64,000 nucleotides of DNA, taken from Methylobacteriaceae bacterium. Lineage in GTDB: Bacteria; Pseudomonadota; Alphaproteobacteria; Rhizobiales; Beijerinckiaceae. A program made the translations under genes and the position numbers. The notes below the pieces were generated by a model. That model saw only the letters and a program-made list of their open reading frames with translations, was not told the DNA's origin and did no database searches. Numbering within the stretch: the stretch's first letter is position 1; each line of letters begins with the position of its first letter. The DNA is taken from NCBI GenBank assembly GCA_947444195.1, contig CANEZL010000023.1, positions 1 through 64,000 of the forward strand. Direction: 5' to 3'. Below, in pieces: positions 1 through 7,296 of this stretch.

Positions 1-158
1 AAGCCCGACGGCGTCATCGCGATGCCGACCACGGGCTTGCTCAGCAGCTCCGGCGAGATGCCCATGGAGCGCGCGAACGAGCGGCGCAGGAAGCGGGCGA
101 AGTCGCGGTCGCCGTAATTGGTCAGGCCCCGGTCGAGGCCGTGCGGTTCGTCGCTCAT
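1..158 (-). CDS. IlvD/Edd-family dehydratase, N-terminal part (truncated by window edge)
   Basis: Only the first 52 codons are in the window. They read MSDEPHGLDRGLTNYGDRD and then a stretch ending SKPVVGIAMTPSG, which matches the N-terminus of the dihydroxy-acid / sugar-acid dehydratase family. Those enzymes use an Fe-S cluster to dehydrate dihydroxy acids such as arabonate or xylonate. The ATG overlaps the stop of the upstream isomerase-like gene (ATGA), so the two are translationally coupled. The sugar-acid neighbours favour a catabolic dehydratase over biosynthetic ilvD, but the fragment is too short to decide the substrate. Confidence 0.75.
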   Translation of the reverse strand, partial: MSDEPHGLDRGLTNYGDRDFARFLRRSFARSMGISPELLSKPVVGIAMTPSG

Positions 159-982
159 GGTCGCGTCTCCGGGATCGGCGTGCGGGGGGCCTCCGCCGGG
201 GGGAGACCGTAGCGCACGCGCCAGGCGAGGGAAGCGGGGCCGGCCGTGCTCGGCACGTACTCGCAGCCGATCCAGCCGGCATAGCCGAGATCCCGCAGGC
301 GTCCGAACAGGTGGGCCCAGCCGATCTCGCCGGTCCCCGGCTCGTTGCGGCCGGGCGCGTCGGCGATCTGGACATGGGCGATGATCGGCATGAACTCCGC
401 GAGCCGGCGCGACACGTCGCCCTCGGTGCGCTGGCAATGGTAGATGTCGAACTGCAGCCCGACCCGGTCTGCGCCCACGGCCTCGACATAGGCCGCCGCC
501 TGCCCCTGGCTGCTCAGGAAGTAGCCGGGGATGTCGTGGGGGTTGATCGCCTCGATGGTGAGGCGGATCCCGGCGGCGTGCGCCTGCTCCGCCGCCCAGG
601 CGAGGCGGACCGCGTAGAGGGCCGCCGCCCGCTCGGGCGCGACCGCCGCCGGCCGGATCCCGGCCATCAGGTGGATCAGGCCGCAGCCGAGGGCGTCGGC
701 GTAGTCGAGGGCCCGGTGCACGCTGTCGCGGAAGGCGGCCTCCCGGCCGGGCAGGCAGGCGAGGCCGCGCTCGCCCGCCGCCCAGTCGCCCGCCGCGGAA
801 TTGATCAGCACGGCCCGGAGGCCGGCATCATTGAGGCGCGCGCGCAGGGCGGCGGCCGGCGCCTCGTAGGGCCGCACTATCTCGACGCCCAAGAAGCCCG
901 CCCGCGCGGCGGCGTCGAACCGGTCGAGGAGCGGGCGCTCCGTGAACAGGTACGACAGGTTGGCACAGAGGCGCAGGGCCAT
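155..982 (-). CDS. Hydroxypyruvate isomerase-like TIM-barrel protein
   Basis: This 275-residue protein begins MALRLCANLSYLFTERPLLD, typical of the Hyi / AP-endonuclease-2-like sugar isomerase family. Recognisable family segments are LTIEAINPHD, GLQFDIYHCQ and IAHVQIADAPGRNEPG, which supply the metal-binding Glu, Asp, His and Glu positions of the barrel. The likely reaction is hydroxypyruvate to tartronate semialdehyde or a related isomerisation. It starts two bases after the stop of the dehydrogenase gene upstream and overlaps the dehydratase gene downstream by ATGA, so the three form one operon. The ORF track merges it with an unrelated upstream reading frame; the ATG at 982 is the sensible start. 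Confidence 0.8.
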   Translation of the reverse strand: MALRLCANLSYLFTERPLLDRFDAAARAGFLGVEIVRPYEAPAAALRARLNDAGLRAVLINSAAGDWAAGERGLACLPGREAAFRDSVHRALDYADALGCGLIHLMAGIRPAAVAPERAAALYAVRLAWAAEQAHAAGIRLTIEAINPHDIPGYFLSSQGQAAAYVEAVGADRVGLQFDIYHCQRTEGDVSRRLAEFMPIIAHVQIADAPGRNEPGTGEIGWAHLFGRLRDLGYAGWIGCEYVPSTAGPASLAWRVRYGLPPAEAPRTPIPETRP

Positions 983-984
983 GC

Positions 985-2058
985 TCACAGCCCCCGCTCG
1001 AGCGCGGCGCAGAGGACCTCGGTGAAGGCCCGGGTGCCGAGGGCGCCGCCGAGGTCGCGCGTGCGCGTCGCCGGATCGCGCACCAGGGCGTCGACCGCCC
1101 CGTCGACGGCGCGGGCCGCCCGGCGCAGATCCGCCCGGTCCCGGCGCGCGCCGAGCCAGTCGAGCAGCATCGCCGCCGAGAGCACGAGGGAGCAGGGATT
1201 GGCCTTGTCCTGGCCCTGGATGTCGGGGGCCGAGCCGTGCTGGGCCTGGGCGACGCAGTGGTCGTCGCCCGCGTTGATGGCGCCCGCGAGCCCGAGGCTC
1301 CCGGAGAGCTCGGAGGCGAGGTCCGAGAGGATGTCGCCGAACATGTTGGTGGTGACCACCACGTCGAAGCGGGCGGCGTCGCGCACCAGCATCGCGGTCA
1401 TCGAATCCACGAGCTGATCGTCGGTGGCGATCTCGGGATGCTCCGCCGCCACGCTGCGGCATTCCTTGAGGAACAGCGCGTCCGAGATCTTCAGCACGTT
1501 GACCTTGTGCACGACGGTGACCTTCCGGCGAGGCCGTGTGGCCGCCAGCGCGAAGGCGGCGCGGGCGATGCGCGCCGAGCCCCGCGCCGTCACCTTGCGC
1601 ATGGCGATGGCGACATCCGGCGTCGGCATGAACTCGCCGGTGCCCTGGTGCATGGTCCGGTCGGCGTAGAACCCCTCCGTGTTCTCGCGGACGATGACGA
1701 GGTCGAGGGGCGTGCGCCCGTAATGGGGCAGGCCCTCCCGCGAGCGGCAGGGGCGGATGTTGGCGTAGAGGTCGAGTTCGCGCCGCAGCAGGGCCGAGCC
1801 GTTGATGCCGCCCCGCTCGCGGGCCGGGTAATCGGAATGCGAGACGGGCCCGAGGATGACGCCGTCGGCGGCGCGCGCCCGCTCCAGCACCGATTCGGGA
1901 AAGGTCGACCCGTCGCGGGCGAGCCGGGCGAGGCCGATCTCGTGCTCTTCGAAAGTGAGACCGAGGCCCATCCGGGCGTTCAGCACGTCGAGGACACGCA
2001 GCGTGGCCCCGGCGATCTCGGGGCCGATCCCGTCCCCCGGCAGCACGACGATGTGCAT
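985..2058 (-). CDS. Isocitrate/isopropylmalate dehydrogenase-family protein (tartrate dehydrogenase-like)
   Basis: The 357-residue product starts MHIVVLPGDGIGPEI, the classic opening of the beta-decarboxylating dehydrogenases that act on isopropylmalate, isocitrate, tartrate or homoisocitrate. It also has the substrate-loop segment VIVRENTEGFYAD and the metal-binding region VVTTNMFGDILSDLASEL. GGGGGAGA sits just upstream of the ATG at 2058, which decides this start over the upstream ATG used by the track. As first gene of an operon with a Hyi-like isomerase and an IlvD/Edd dehydratase, it probably oxidises a sugar acid or tartrate-type substrate rather than serving leucine synthesis. That role is inferred from context. 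Confidence 0.8.
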   Translation of the reverse strand: MHIVVLPGDGIGPEIAGATLRVLDVLNARMGLGLTFEEHEIGLARLARDGSTFPESVLERARAADGVILGPVSHSDYPARERGGINGSALLRRELDLYANIRPCRSREGLPHYGRTPLDLVIVRENTEGFYADRTMHQGTGEFMPTPDVAIAMRKVTARGSARIARAAFALAATRPRRKVTVVHKVNVLKISDALFLKECRSVAAEHPEIATDDQLVDSMTAMLVRDAARFDVVVTTNMFGDILSDLASELSGSLGLAGAINAGDDHCVAQAQHGSAPDIQGQDKANPCSLVLSAAMLLDWLGARRDRADLRRAARAVDGAVDALVRDPATRTRDLGGALGTRAFTEVLCAALERGL

Positions 2059-2356
2059 GGTGTCTCCCCCGGTATCGGGACGTTGCCCGGCCCGATCCCT
2101 TCCCCTCGCCGGCGGCGTCATGCAAGCCCTTCCCCGTCGGTCCGCGGGAGGCGGGCGCGCGGCCGTTCCGCGCGCCGGACGCCCTGGGAGGCCTCAAGTC
2201 CCGCGTTGACGCGGGGGCGCCCCCTGGCTATAGAGCCCGCTCTGCCGGGACGCGTTCTTCGCGGCCCTGCCTCGCTATTGCCCTGAACCTGCACGCGTTG
2301 ACCGACCCCCGGCTTCTGCCGGCCCGTCGGTATCGCCCGACGAGACGAGGATGCCC

Positions 2357-2638
2357 ATGGCCAACACCGCGTCGGCCAAGAAGATGACCCGCAGGATCGC
2401 CAAGCGCACGGCGATCAACCGCTCCCGCCGCTCCCGCATGCGGACCTTCCTCCGCAAGGTCGAGGAGGCGATCGCCGGCGGCGACGCCTCCCAGGCTGCG
2501 GACGCGCTCCGCGCCGCCCAGCCCGAGATCATGCGCGCCGCGCAGAAGGGCATCGTTCACAAGAACAACGCCTCGCGCAAGGTCTCGCGGCTCGCCGCCC
2601 GCGTGAAGGCGCTGGCCGCCCCGGCTGCCGCCGCCTGA
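2357..2638 (+). CDS. rpsT: 30S ribosomal protein S20
   Basis: The 93-residue product reads [21 protein letters not shown] and later [20 protein letters not shown], diagnostic of ribosomal protein S20, which binds 16S rRNA in the body of the small subunit. The ATG at 2357 is preferred to the one at 2351 because S20 begins MANT and the GACGAGG Shine-Dalgarno then has a normal spacing. The C-terminal Ala-rich tail is common in alphaproteobacteria. rpsT directly before dnaA is a frequent arrangement in this group. A strong terminator follows. Confidence 0.97.
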   Translation: MANTASAKKMTRRIAKRTAINRSRRSRMRTFLRKVEEAIAGGDASQAADALRAAQPEIMRAAQKGIVHKNNASRKVSRLAARVKALAAPAAAA

Positions 2639-2681
2639 GGCGCGGCCCCCGGCTCCCGGCAAGGGGGCCGACAGCGATGCG

Positions 2682-2707
2682 AGCCCGGCTCCCCGAGCCG
2701 GGCTTTT
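2682..2707 (+). terminator. Rho-independent terminator of rpsT
   Basis: AGCCCGGCT and AGCCGGGCT form a perfect 9-bp stem with a CCCCG loop, followed by six T residues. It lies about 45 bases after the rpsT stop. Confidence 0.9.
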
Positions 2708-3160
2708 TTCATGCCCGCGTTCCGGCCCGGAGCGGGAATCACCGGCCGCGGGCGATGTCCGCGATGGCGCGCGACACCGTCAGCGATCGTTAACCCTGTC
2801 GGCGAAAGCCCGCCCGCGGGATCAAGCCCTTGTCCATCCCCGGCGCGCCGCGGCGGGGCCGGCGGCAGCGCGGCAGATCCGGACGCCGCGTTGGAATCGC
2901 ATGACGAAACAACGTCGTAGCGCGGCCCCGCAGGGCACAGGGCAAGCTCAGCGCGGGCCGTCCCGCGGTTTCCCCGCAAGTCCCACTGTTAAATCTACCG
3001 TAGGTCTTTGTTGATAGCGTCAGATGGTCGGCCAATGCCGGCGGCGGGGATCTTGACTCTGCCCACTATCTGCGCCCTGCCCGTATTCGCGGGGCTCTTG
3101 TAGCGTAGTTGTGCGTACGCTCCGCGGCGGTTCTCCGCTCCCGGAGCGAGGAGAGCATTG
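2708..3160 (+). other. Non-coding gap between rpsT terminator and dnaA
   Basis: This 450-base gap has no convincing reading frame. Its last 180 bases are less GC-rich than their surroundings (GTTAAATCTACCGTAGG and TTTGTTGATAGC near 2990-3020), as expected for the dnaA promoter. No clear TTATCCACA-type DnaA boxes were found, so there is no support for placing the replication origin here. Confidence 0.5.
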
Positions 3161-4651
3161 ATGCAAGTCGACGGGAATCTTGCGGGCGACGACGGCAACG
3201 GCCGGAACGGCGGGAACGGCTCCGAGATCCCGGCCGCCTGGGCGCGGGTGAAGCGCCGGCTGCGGGCCGAGCTCGGCGAGGACGTGTTCGCGAGCTGGTT
3301 CGCCCGCCTCGAACTGGAGAACATCGTCGACGGCACCGCCCGCCTCACCGTGCCGACCCGCTTCCTCAAGAGCTGGATCGAGTCGCACTATCTCGACCGG
3401 GTGCTGACCACCTTCCGCGCCGAGATCGCCGAGGTCGGCCGCATCGAGGTGGGCGTGCGCGGCACCGGCGCCCCCGCCCGGCCCGCGGCCCCCGGCCTCG
3501 TGAAGTCCGGCCCCGCGGCGAGCCCCCTCGCCCGCCTGCAGGCCGCCCCGCCCCCCGTCCCGGTGGCGACCGCCACGGCGGCGGCCGAGCCGCGCGCCGA
3601 GGCGGGCGACCTCAGCGGCACGCCGCTCGATGGGCGCCTCACCTTCGCGAACTTCGTGGTCGGCCGCTCGAACGCGCTGGCCCATGCGGCGGCCGAGCGC
3701 GTGGCCCGGCACGAGGGCGAGGGCGCCCTCTACAACCCGCTCTACCTCCATGCGGGGGTGGGGCTCGGCAAGACCCACCTCCTGCACGGCATCGGCCACG
3801 CCGCCCGCGAGGCCGGGCGCCGGGTGATCTACCTCACCGCCGACCGCTTCATGTACGGCTTCGTCAACGCCCTGAAGACGCAGAACGCGCTGGCCTACAA
3901 GGAGCGCCTGCGCGGCATCGACCTGCTCATCCTCGACGACGTGCAGTTCATCCAGGGCAAGTCGATCCAGGCCGAGTTCGGCCACACCATCAACGCCCTG
4001 ATCGATGCCGGCCGCCAGGTCATCGTCGCCTCCGACCGTCCCCCGGCCGACCTCGAAGCCCTGGACGAGCGCGTGCGCTCGCGGCTCGCGGGCGGCCTCG
4101 TGGTCGAGATCGGCGGCCTCGACGAGCCCCTGCGCGTCTCGATCCTCACCGCCAGGCTCCAGGCCGTGCGCGCCGCCCACCCCACCTTCGAGGTCTCGCC
4201 CACCGTGGCGAGCTACGTCGCCCGCGCCATCACCGCCAACGGCCGCGACCTCGAAGGGGCGGTGAACCGGCTGCTGGCCCATGCCACGCTCACCGGCACC
4301 GCAGTGACCATGGAGACCGCCGAGAGCGCGATCCGCGACCTCGTGAAGAACCGCGAGCCGAAGCGGATCAAGATCGAGGACATCCAGAAGCTCGTCGCCT
4401 CCCGCTACAACGTCTCGCGCTCCGACATCCTCTCCGAGCGCCGCACGGCGGCCGTGGTGAAGCCGCGCCAGATCGCCATGTACCTCTCCAAGGTGCTGAC
4501 CCTGCGCTCGCTCCCCGAGATCGGCCGCCGCTTCGGCGGGCGCGACCACACCACCGTGCTCCACGCCGTGCGCAAGATCGAGAAGCAGATCGGCGAGGAC
4601 GCGGTGCTCGGCGACGAGGTCGAGCTCCTGAAGCGCATGCTGCAGGACTGA
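3161..4651 (+). CDS. dnaA: Chromosomal replication initiator protein DnaA
   Basis: DnaA is the AAA+ ATPase that opens the chromosomal origin. The 496-residue product has domain I (about 22-100, with [21 protein letters not shown]), a Pro/Ala-rich linker, the ATPase domain with Walker A GVGLGKT at about 199-205 and Walker [10 protein letters not shown], and a C-terminal DNA-binding domain with the signature [16 protein letters not shown]. An ATG at 3161 preceded by GAGGAGAG is chosen over the TTG one codon earlier. The insertion between domain I and the ATPase is longer than in E. coli, as in other alphaproteobacteria. The gene stands alone behind rpsT. Confidence 0.98.
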   Translation: MQVDGNLAGDDGNGRNGGNGSEIPAAWARVKRRLRAELGEDVFASWFARLELENIVDGTARLTVPTRFLKSWIESHYLDRVLTTFRAEIAEVGRIEVGVRGTGAPARPAAPGLVKSGPAASPLARLQAAPPPVPVATATAAAEPRAEAGDLSGTPLDGRLTFANFVVGRSNALAHAAAERVARHEGEGALYNPLYLHAGVGLGKTHLLHGIGHAAREAGRRVIYLTADRFMYGFVNALKTQNALAYKERLRGIDLLILDDVQFIQGKSIQAEFGHTINALIDAGRQVIVASDRPPADLEALDERVRSRLAGGLVVEIGGLDEPLRVSILTARLQAVRAAHPTFEVSPTVASYVARAITANGRDLEGAVNRLLAHATLTGTAVTMETAESAIRDLVKNREPKRIKIEDIQKLVASRYNVSRSDILSERRTAAVVKPRQIAMYLSKVLTLRSLPEIGRRFGGRDHTTVLHAVRKIEKQIGEDAVLGDEVELLKRMLQD

Positions 4652-4730
4652 GACCGGGGCCGATCGCTTCGGCGGCCCGAGGAACGCCCCTCCCCATGGC
4701 AGGAGGGTGATCGACGGCTTTCGAACGAGG

Positions 4731-4768
4731 GCCGCGCCCCCTCTCCCGTGCGGGAGAGGGGGCGCGGC
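4731..4768. repeat. 38-base perfect palindromic hairpin after dnaA
   Basis: Two perfect 18-base arms, GCCGCGCCCCCTCTCCCG and its complement, are separated only by TG. There is no T tract, so it is not a textbook terminator, although it lies 80 bases after the dnaA stop. The CCCTCTCCCG/CGGGAGAGGG core resembles the dispersed REP-like intergenic hairpins of Methylobacterium and other Rhizobiales; that comparison is from memory. The rest of the 780-base gap to 5434 holds the probable leader RNA described below. Confidence 0.7.
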
Positions 4769-5025
4769 ACGGCTCTCGCTCCAGCCGAGCCCGGCGCCGC
4801 TTCCTCGAGAGGGCCCGCACCGCCGGGACAGCCTGCCCCCGGGGAACGCGGCGGTTCTGCAACAGCCTGCATCCCGCGTCGATTTCCCCTGCGGAAAGGC
4901 CGGGACGACCCTTGCCGGACGGGGCCGCGCTCCGTATATCCGGTGTGCCCAATTTCGCACGTGCCTGTGGCCGCGTGTCGGTTGGTGGGCATCCGGTCAA
5001 CTGCCGGACAGCCGCCAGGGGTCTT

Positions 5026-5270
5026 AAAGGATCGATGGTCGCAAGGGGTGGATCCCTACGGCCGGCATCCGGGTGGCGACACCAGACCCCAACAACAACC
5101 GGCAGCCGGAGGCGAAACCGGCGAACCCCGCTCTCCACGGGGGACGCAGCTTAAAGCAACGACGAACGGGCTTTTTTGGTCTCGCCGGTCCTCCAAAGGC
5201 CGGCACCGAAGAGGCTTGTTTCTCCTTGCCCGGCGTGCGGTTGGGGATTCTCCCTTGACCAATCCACGGC
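5026..5270 (+). ncRNA. Probable speF-type leader RNA upstream of the polyamine decarboxylase
   Basis: A long untranslated region precedes the ornithine/lysine decarboxylase gene. It contains AAAGGATCGATGGTCGCAAG followed by GGGTGGATCCC, which I recognise as resembling the speF leader motif described upstream of alphaproteobacterial ornithine decarboxylase genes. GGATC and GGATCC can pair around the first segment, a GCCGG/CCGGC hairpin follows near 5187-5203, and there is a T6 run at 5171. A GTG-initiated 61-codon frame (5073-5258, MATPDPNNN...) lies inside and could be a leader peptide. The boundaries are approximate and no covariance search was run. Confidence 0.5.
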
Positions 5271-5434
5271 AGCTTCCGGGTGCTCTGCGCCCGCGTCCCT
5301 CCGCGCGTCTCCAACGCGTGCGGACGACGCGCCGCACCGCCCCCTGACGCCGACGGCCCGTACGCGGGACCGTCAGATCGCGACATCCGCGTGCCCGTGC
5401 TCCGGGCGCCGCCGATTTCTGCTGGGGATTCGTC

Positions 5435-6601
5435 ATGACCGACCGTATCCGCGACTTCCTGCGCGTGCGCCGCGACCTCGGCCAGGACGAGGGTCCGGTG
5501 ATGGTCCTCGATCTCGACGTGGTGCGCGAGAACTACACCGCGTTCAGCCGCGCCCTGCCGGACACCCGCGTCTTCTACGCCGTCAAGGCGAACCCGGCCC
5601 CCGAGGTGCTGCGCCTGCTCGCCGAGATGGGCTCCTGCTTCGACACGGCCTCGGTCGCCGAGATCGAGATGGCGCTCGCCGCGGGCGCCACCCCCGAGCG
5701 CGTCTCCTACGGCAACACCATCAAGAAGGAGCGCGACGTGGTGCGCGCGCTCCGCCTCGGCATCCGGCTCTTCGCCGTCGATTGCGAGGCGGAGGCCGAC
5801 AAGATCGCCCGCGCGGCCGCGCAGGCCGAGGTCGACAGCGCCGAGGTGCAGGTGTTCTGCCGCATCCTCTGCGACGGCGCGGGCGCCGACTGGCCGCTCT
5901 CGCGCAAGTTCGGCTGCGTGCCCGAGATGGCCGTGGACGTGCTGGAGCACGCCCACCGCGCGGGGCTCCAGGCCTACGGCGTCTCCTTCCACGTGGGCTC
6001 GCAGCAGGCCAACACCGAGGCCTGGGACGGGGCGCTCGCCTCCGCCGCGATGATCTTCCGGGAATGCGCCGTCCGCGGCATCGGCCTGTCGATGGTCAAT
6101 CTCGGCGGCGGCTTCCCGACCCAGTACCTCAAGGCGGTGCCCGGGGTGGAGAGCTACGGCGACGCGATCTTCCGCGCGCTCACCAAGCATTTCGGCAACC
6201 GCATCCCGGAGACGATCATCGAGCCGGGCCGCGGCATGGTCGGCAATGCCGGGATGATCGAGGCCGAGGTCGTCCTGGTGTCGCGCAAGTCCGCGGATGC
6301 GGACGAGGTGCGCTGGGTCTATCTCGACATCGGCAAGTTCGGCGGGCTCGCCGAGACCATGGACGAGTCGATCCGCTACGCGATCCGCACCGACCACGAC
6401 GCCGACCGGATGGCCCCCTGCGTGATCGCCGGCCCGACCTGCGATTCGGTGGACGTGCTCTACGAGAAGCAGCACTACCCGCTGCCGGTCTCCCTCTCGA
6501 TCGGCGACAAGGTGCTGATCGAGGGCGCGGGCGCCTACACCACGACCTACGCGGCGGTGGCCTTCAACGGCTTCCCGCCCCTGCGCCAGATCGTGATCTG
6601 A
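5435..6601 (+). CDS. Ornithine/lysine decarboxylase (PLP fold III)
   Basis: The 388-residue product is a eukaryotic-type, alanine-racemase-fold decarboxylase making putrescine or cadaverine. Visible features are the PLP lysine in FYAVKANPAP (Lys51), the glycine-rich phosphate loop in SMVNLGGGFPTQY, the EPGRGMVGNAG segment, and the catalytic Cys in AGPTCDSVDVL. Length and motifs fit the bifunctional lysine/ornithine decarboxylases of alphaproteobacteria. The long leader upstream suggests RNA-level control by polyamines. It is monocistronic. Ornithine versus lysine preference cannot be judged from the sequence. Confidence 0.9.
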   Translation: MTDRIRDFLRVRRDLGQDEGPVMVLDLDVVRENYTAFSRALPDTRVFYAVKANPAPEVLRLLAEMGSCFDTASVAEIEMALAAGATPERVSYGNTIKKERDVVRALRLGIRLFAVDCEAEADKIARAAAQAEVDSAEVQVFCRILCDGAGADWPLSRKFGCVPEMAVDVLEHAHRAGLQAYGVSFHVGSQQANTEAWDGALASAAMIFRECAVRGIGLSMVNLGGGFPTQYLKAVPGVESYGDAIFRALTKHFGNRIPETIIEPGRGMVGNAGMIEAEVVLVSRKSADADEVRWVYLDIGKFGGLAETMDESIRYAIRTDHDADRMAPCVIAGPTCDSVDVLYEKQHYPLPVSLSIGDKVLIEGAGAYTTTYAAVAFNGFPPLRQIVI

Positions 6602-6621
6602 TCCCTCAGATCGTGATCTGA
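6587..6621 (+). repeat. Short tandem duplication over the decarboxylase stop codon
   Basis: CAGATCGTGATCTGA occurs at 6587-6601 and again at 6607-6621. Each copy is itself a near palindrome (CAGATC-GT-GATCTG). The first copy supplies the last codons and stop of the decarboxylase; the second lies just past it. It looks like a recent 20-base tandem duplication and could form a hairpin at the 3' end of the mRNA. Confidence 0.7.
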
Positions 6622-6712
6622 CGGCTCGACGAGCCCACCGTGCAGTGTCGCCGGGCCCCGCGGCCCGGCCCGTTCCGTCTCCGCTCCCCGGTCGGGGAGA
6701 TCCGGGGGGTCC

Positions 6713-7270
6713 GTGTCCGCCATGATCGAGATCCGTTCCGAGAACGTCCACGATGTCGGCGCCCGCGAGGGTCTCCTCGACGCCAGCTTCGGGCCGAACC
6801 GCTTCGCCAAGAGTTCCGAGCGCCTGCGCGAGGGCCGCCGTCCCGCCCGCGGCCTCGCCTTCTCGGCGATCCGGGCCGGCCGCCTCGTCGGCACCCTGCG
6901 GCTCTGGGACATCGAGGCCGGCGGGCGCCCCGCCCTTCTCCTCGGCCCCCTCGCCGTCGATCCGGCGATCCGGCGCCAGGGTCTCGGCAGCGTGATGATG
7001 CAGGCGGCCCTGGGCCGGGCCGAAGCCCTCGGCCACGGCGCCGTGCTGCTCGTGGGCGACGCCCCCTACTACGCCCGCTTCGGCTTCGACGGGGCGCCGG
7101 CCCGGGACCTCGCCATGCCCGGCCCCTTCGAGCGGGCGCGCTTCCTGGGCCTCGAACTGCGTCCCGGCGCGCTCACCGGCGCCCAGGGCATCCTGCGGCC
7201 CACCGGCGCCCCGGCCCCGGCGGAGGCCGCGGCCCTCCCCGCGGCGGCGCTGCGACGACGCGCGGCCTGA
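6713..7270 (+). CDS. GNAT-family N-acetyltransferase
   Basis: The 185-residue protein has a typical GNAT layout: beta strands ending LLLGPLAVDPAIRRQGLG (the acetyl-CoA pyrophosphate loop RRQGLG at about 86-91), then an alpha helix, then VLLVGDAPYYARFGF, the C-terminal motif of the YhbS-like N-acetyltransferases. The GTG at 6713 is preferred because GGGGGG lies five bases upstream; an ATG at 6722 is the alternative. The substrate is unknown. It faces the end of the tubulin-like operon. Confidence 0.8.
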   Translation: MSAMIEIRSENVHDVGAREGLLDASFGPNRFAKSSERLREGRRPARGLAFSAIRAGRLVGTLRLWDIEAGGRPALLLGPLAVDPAIRRQGLGSVMMQAALGRAEALGHGAVLLVGDAPYYARFGFDGAPARDLAMPGPFERARFLGLELRPGALTGAQGILRPTGAPAPAEAAALPAAALRRRAA

Positions 7271-7296
7271 GGGCTGACAGCCCCCCGGTCAGGCCG
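7263..7296. terminator. Hairpin between convergent genes
   Basis: CGGCCTGA and TCAGGCCG form outer arms around an inner GGGCTGACAGCCC stem. It contains both stop codons of the converging acetyltransferase and tubulin-like genes, and could end transcription in both directions. There is no T run. Confidence 0.4.

Noticed and set aside
155-2197. 680-residue ORF joining the isomerase with upstream sequence
   Set aside because: Only the last 275 residues are the isomerase-like protein; the rest is the shadow of the dehydrogenase gene.
2708-3160. Possible chromosomal origin upstream of dnaA
   Set aside because: No DnaA-box cluster was found, and in alphaproteobacteria the origin is often near hemE rather than dnaA.
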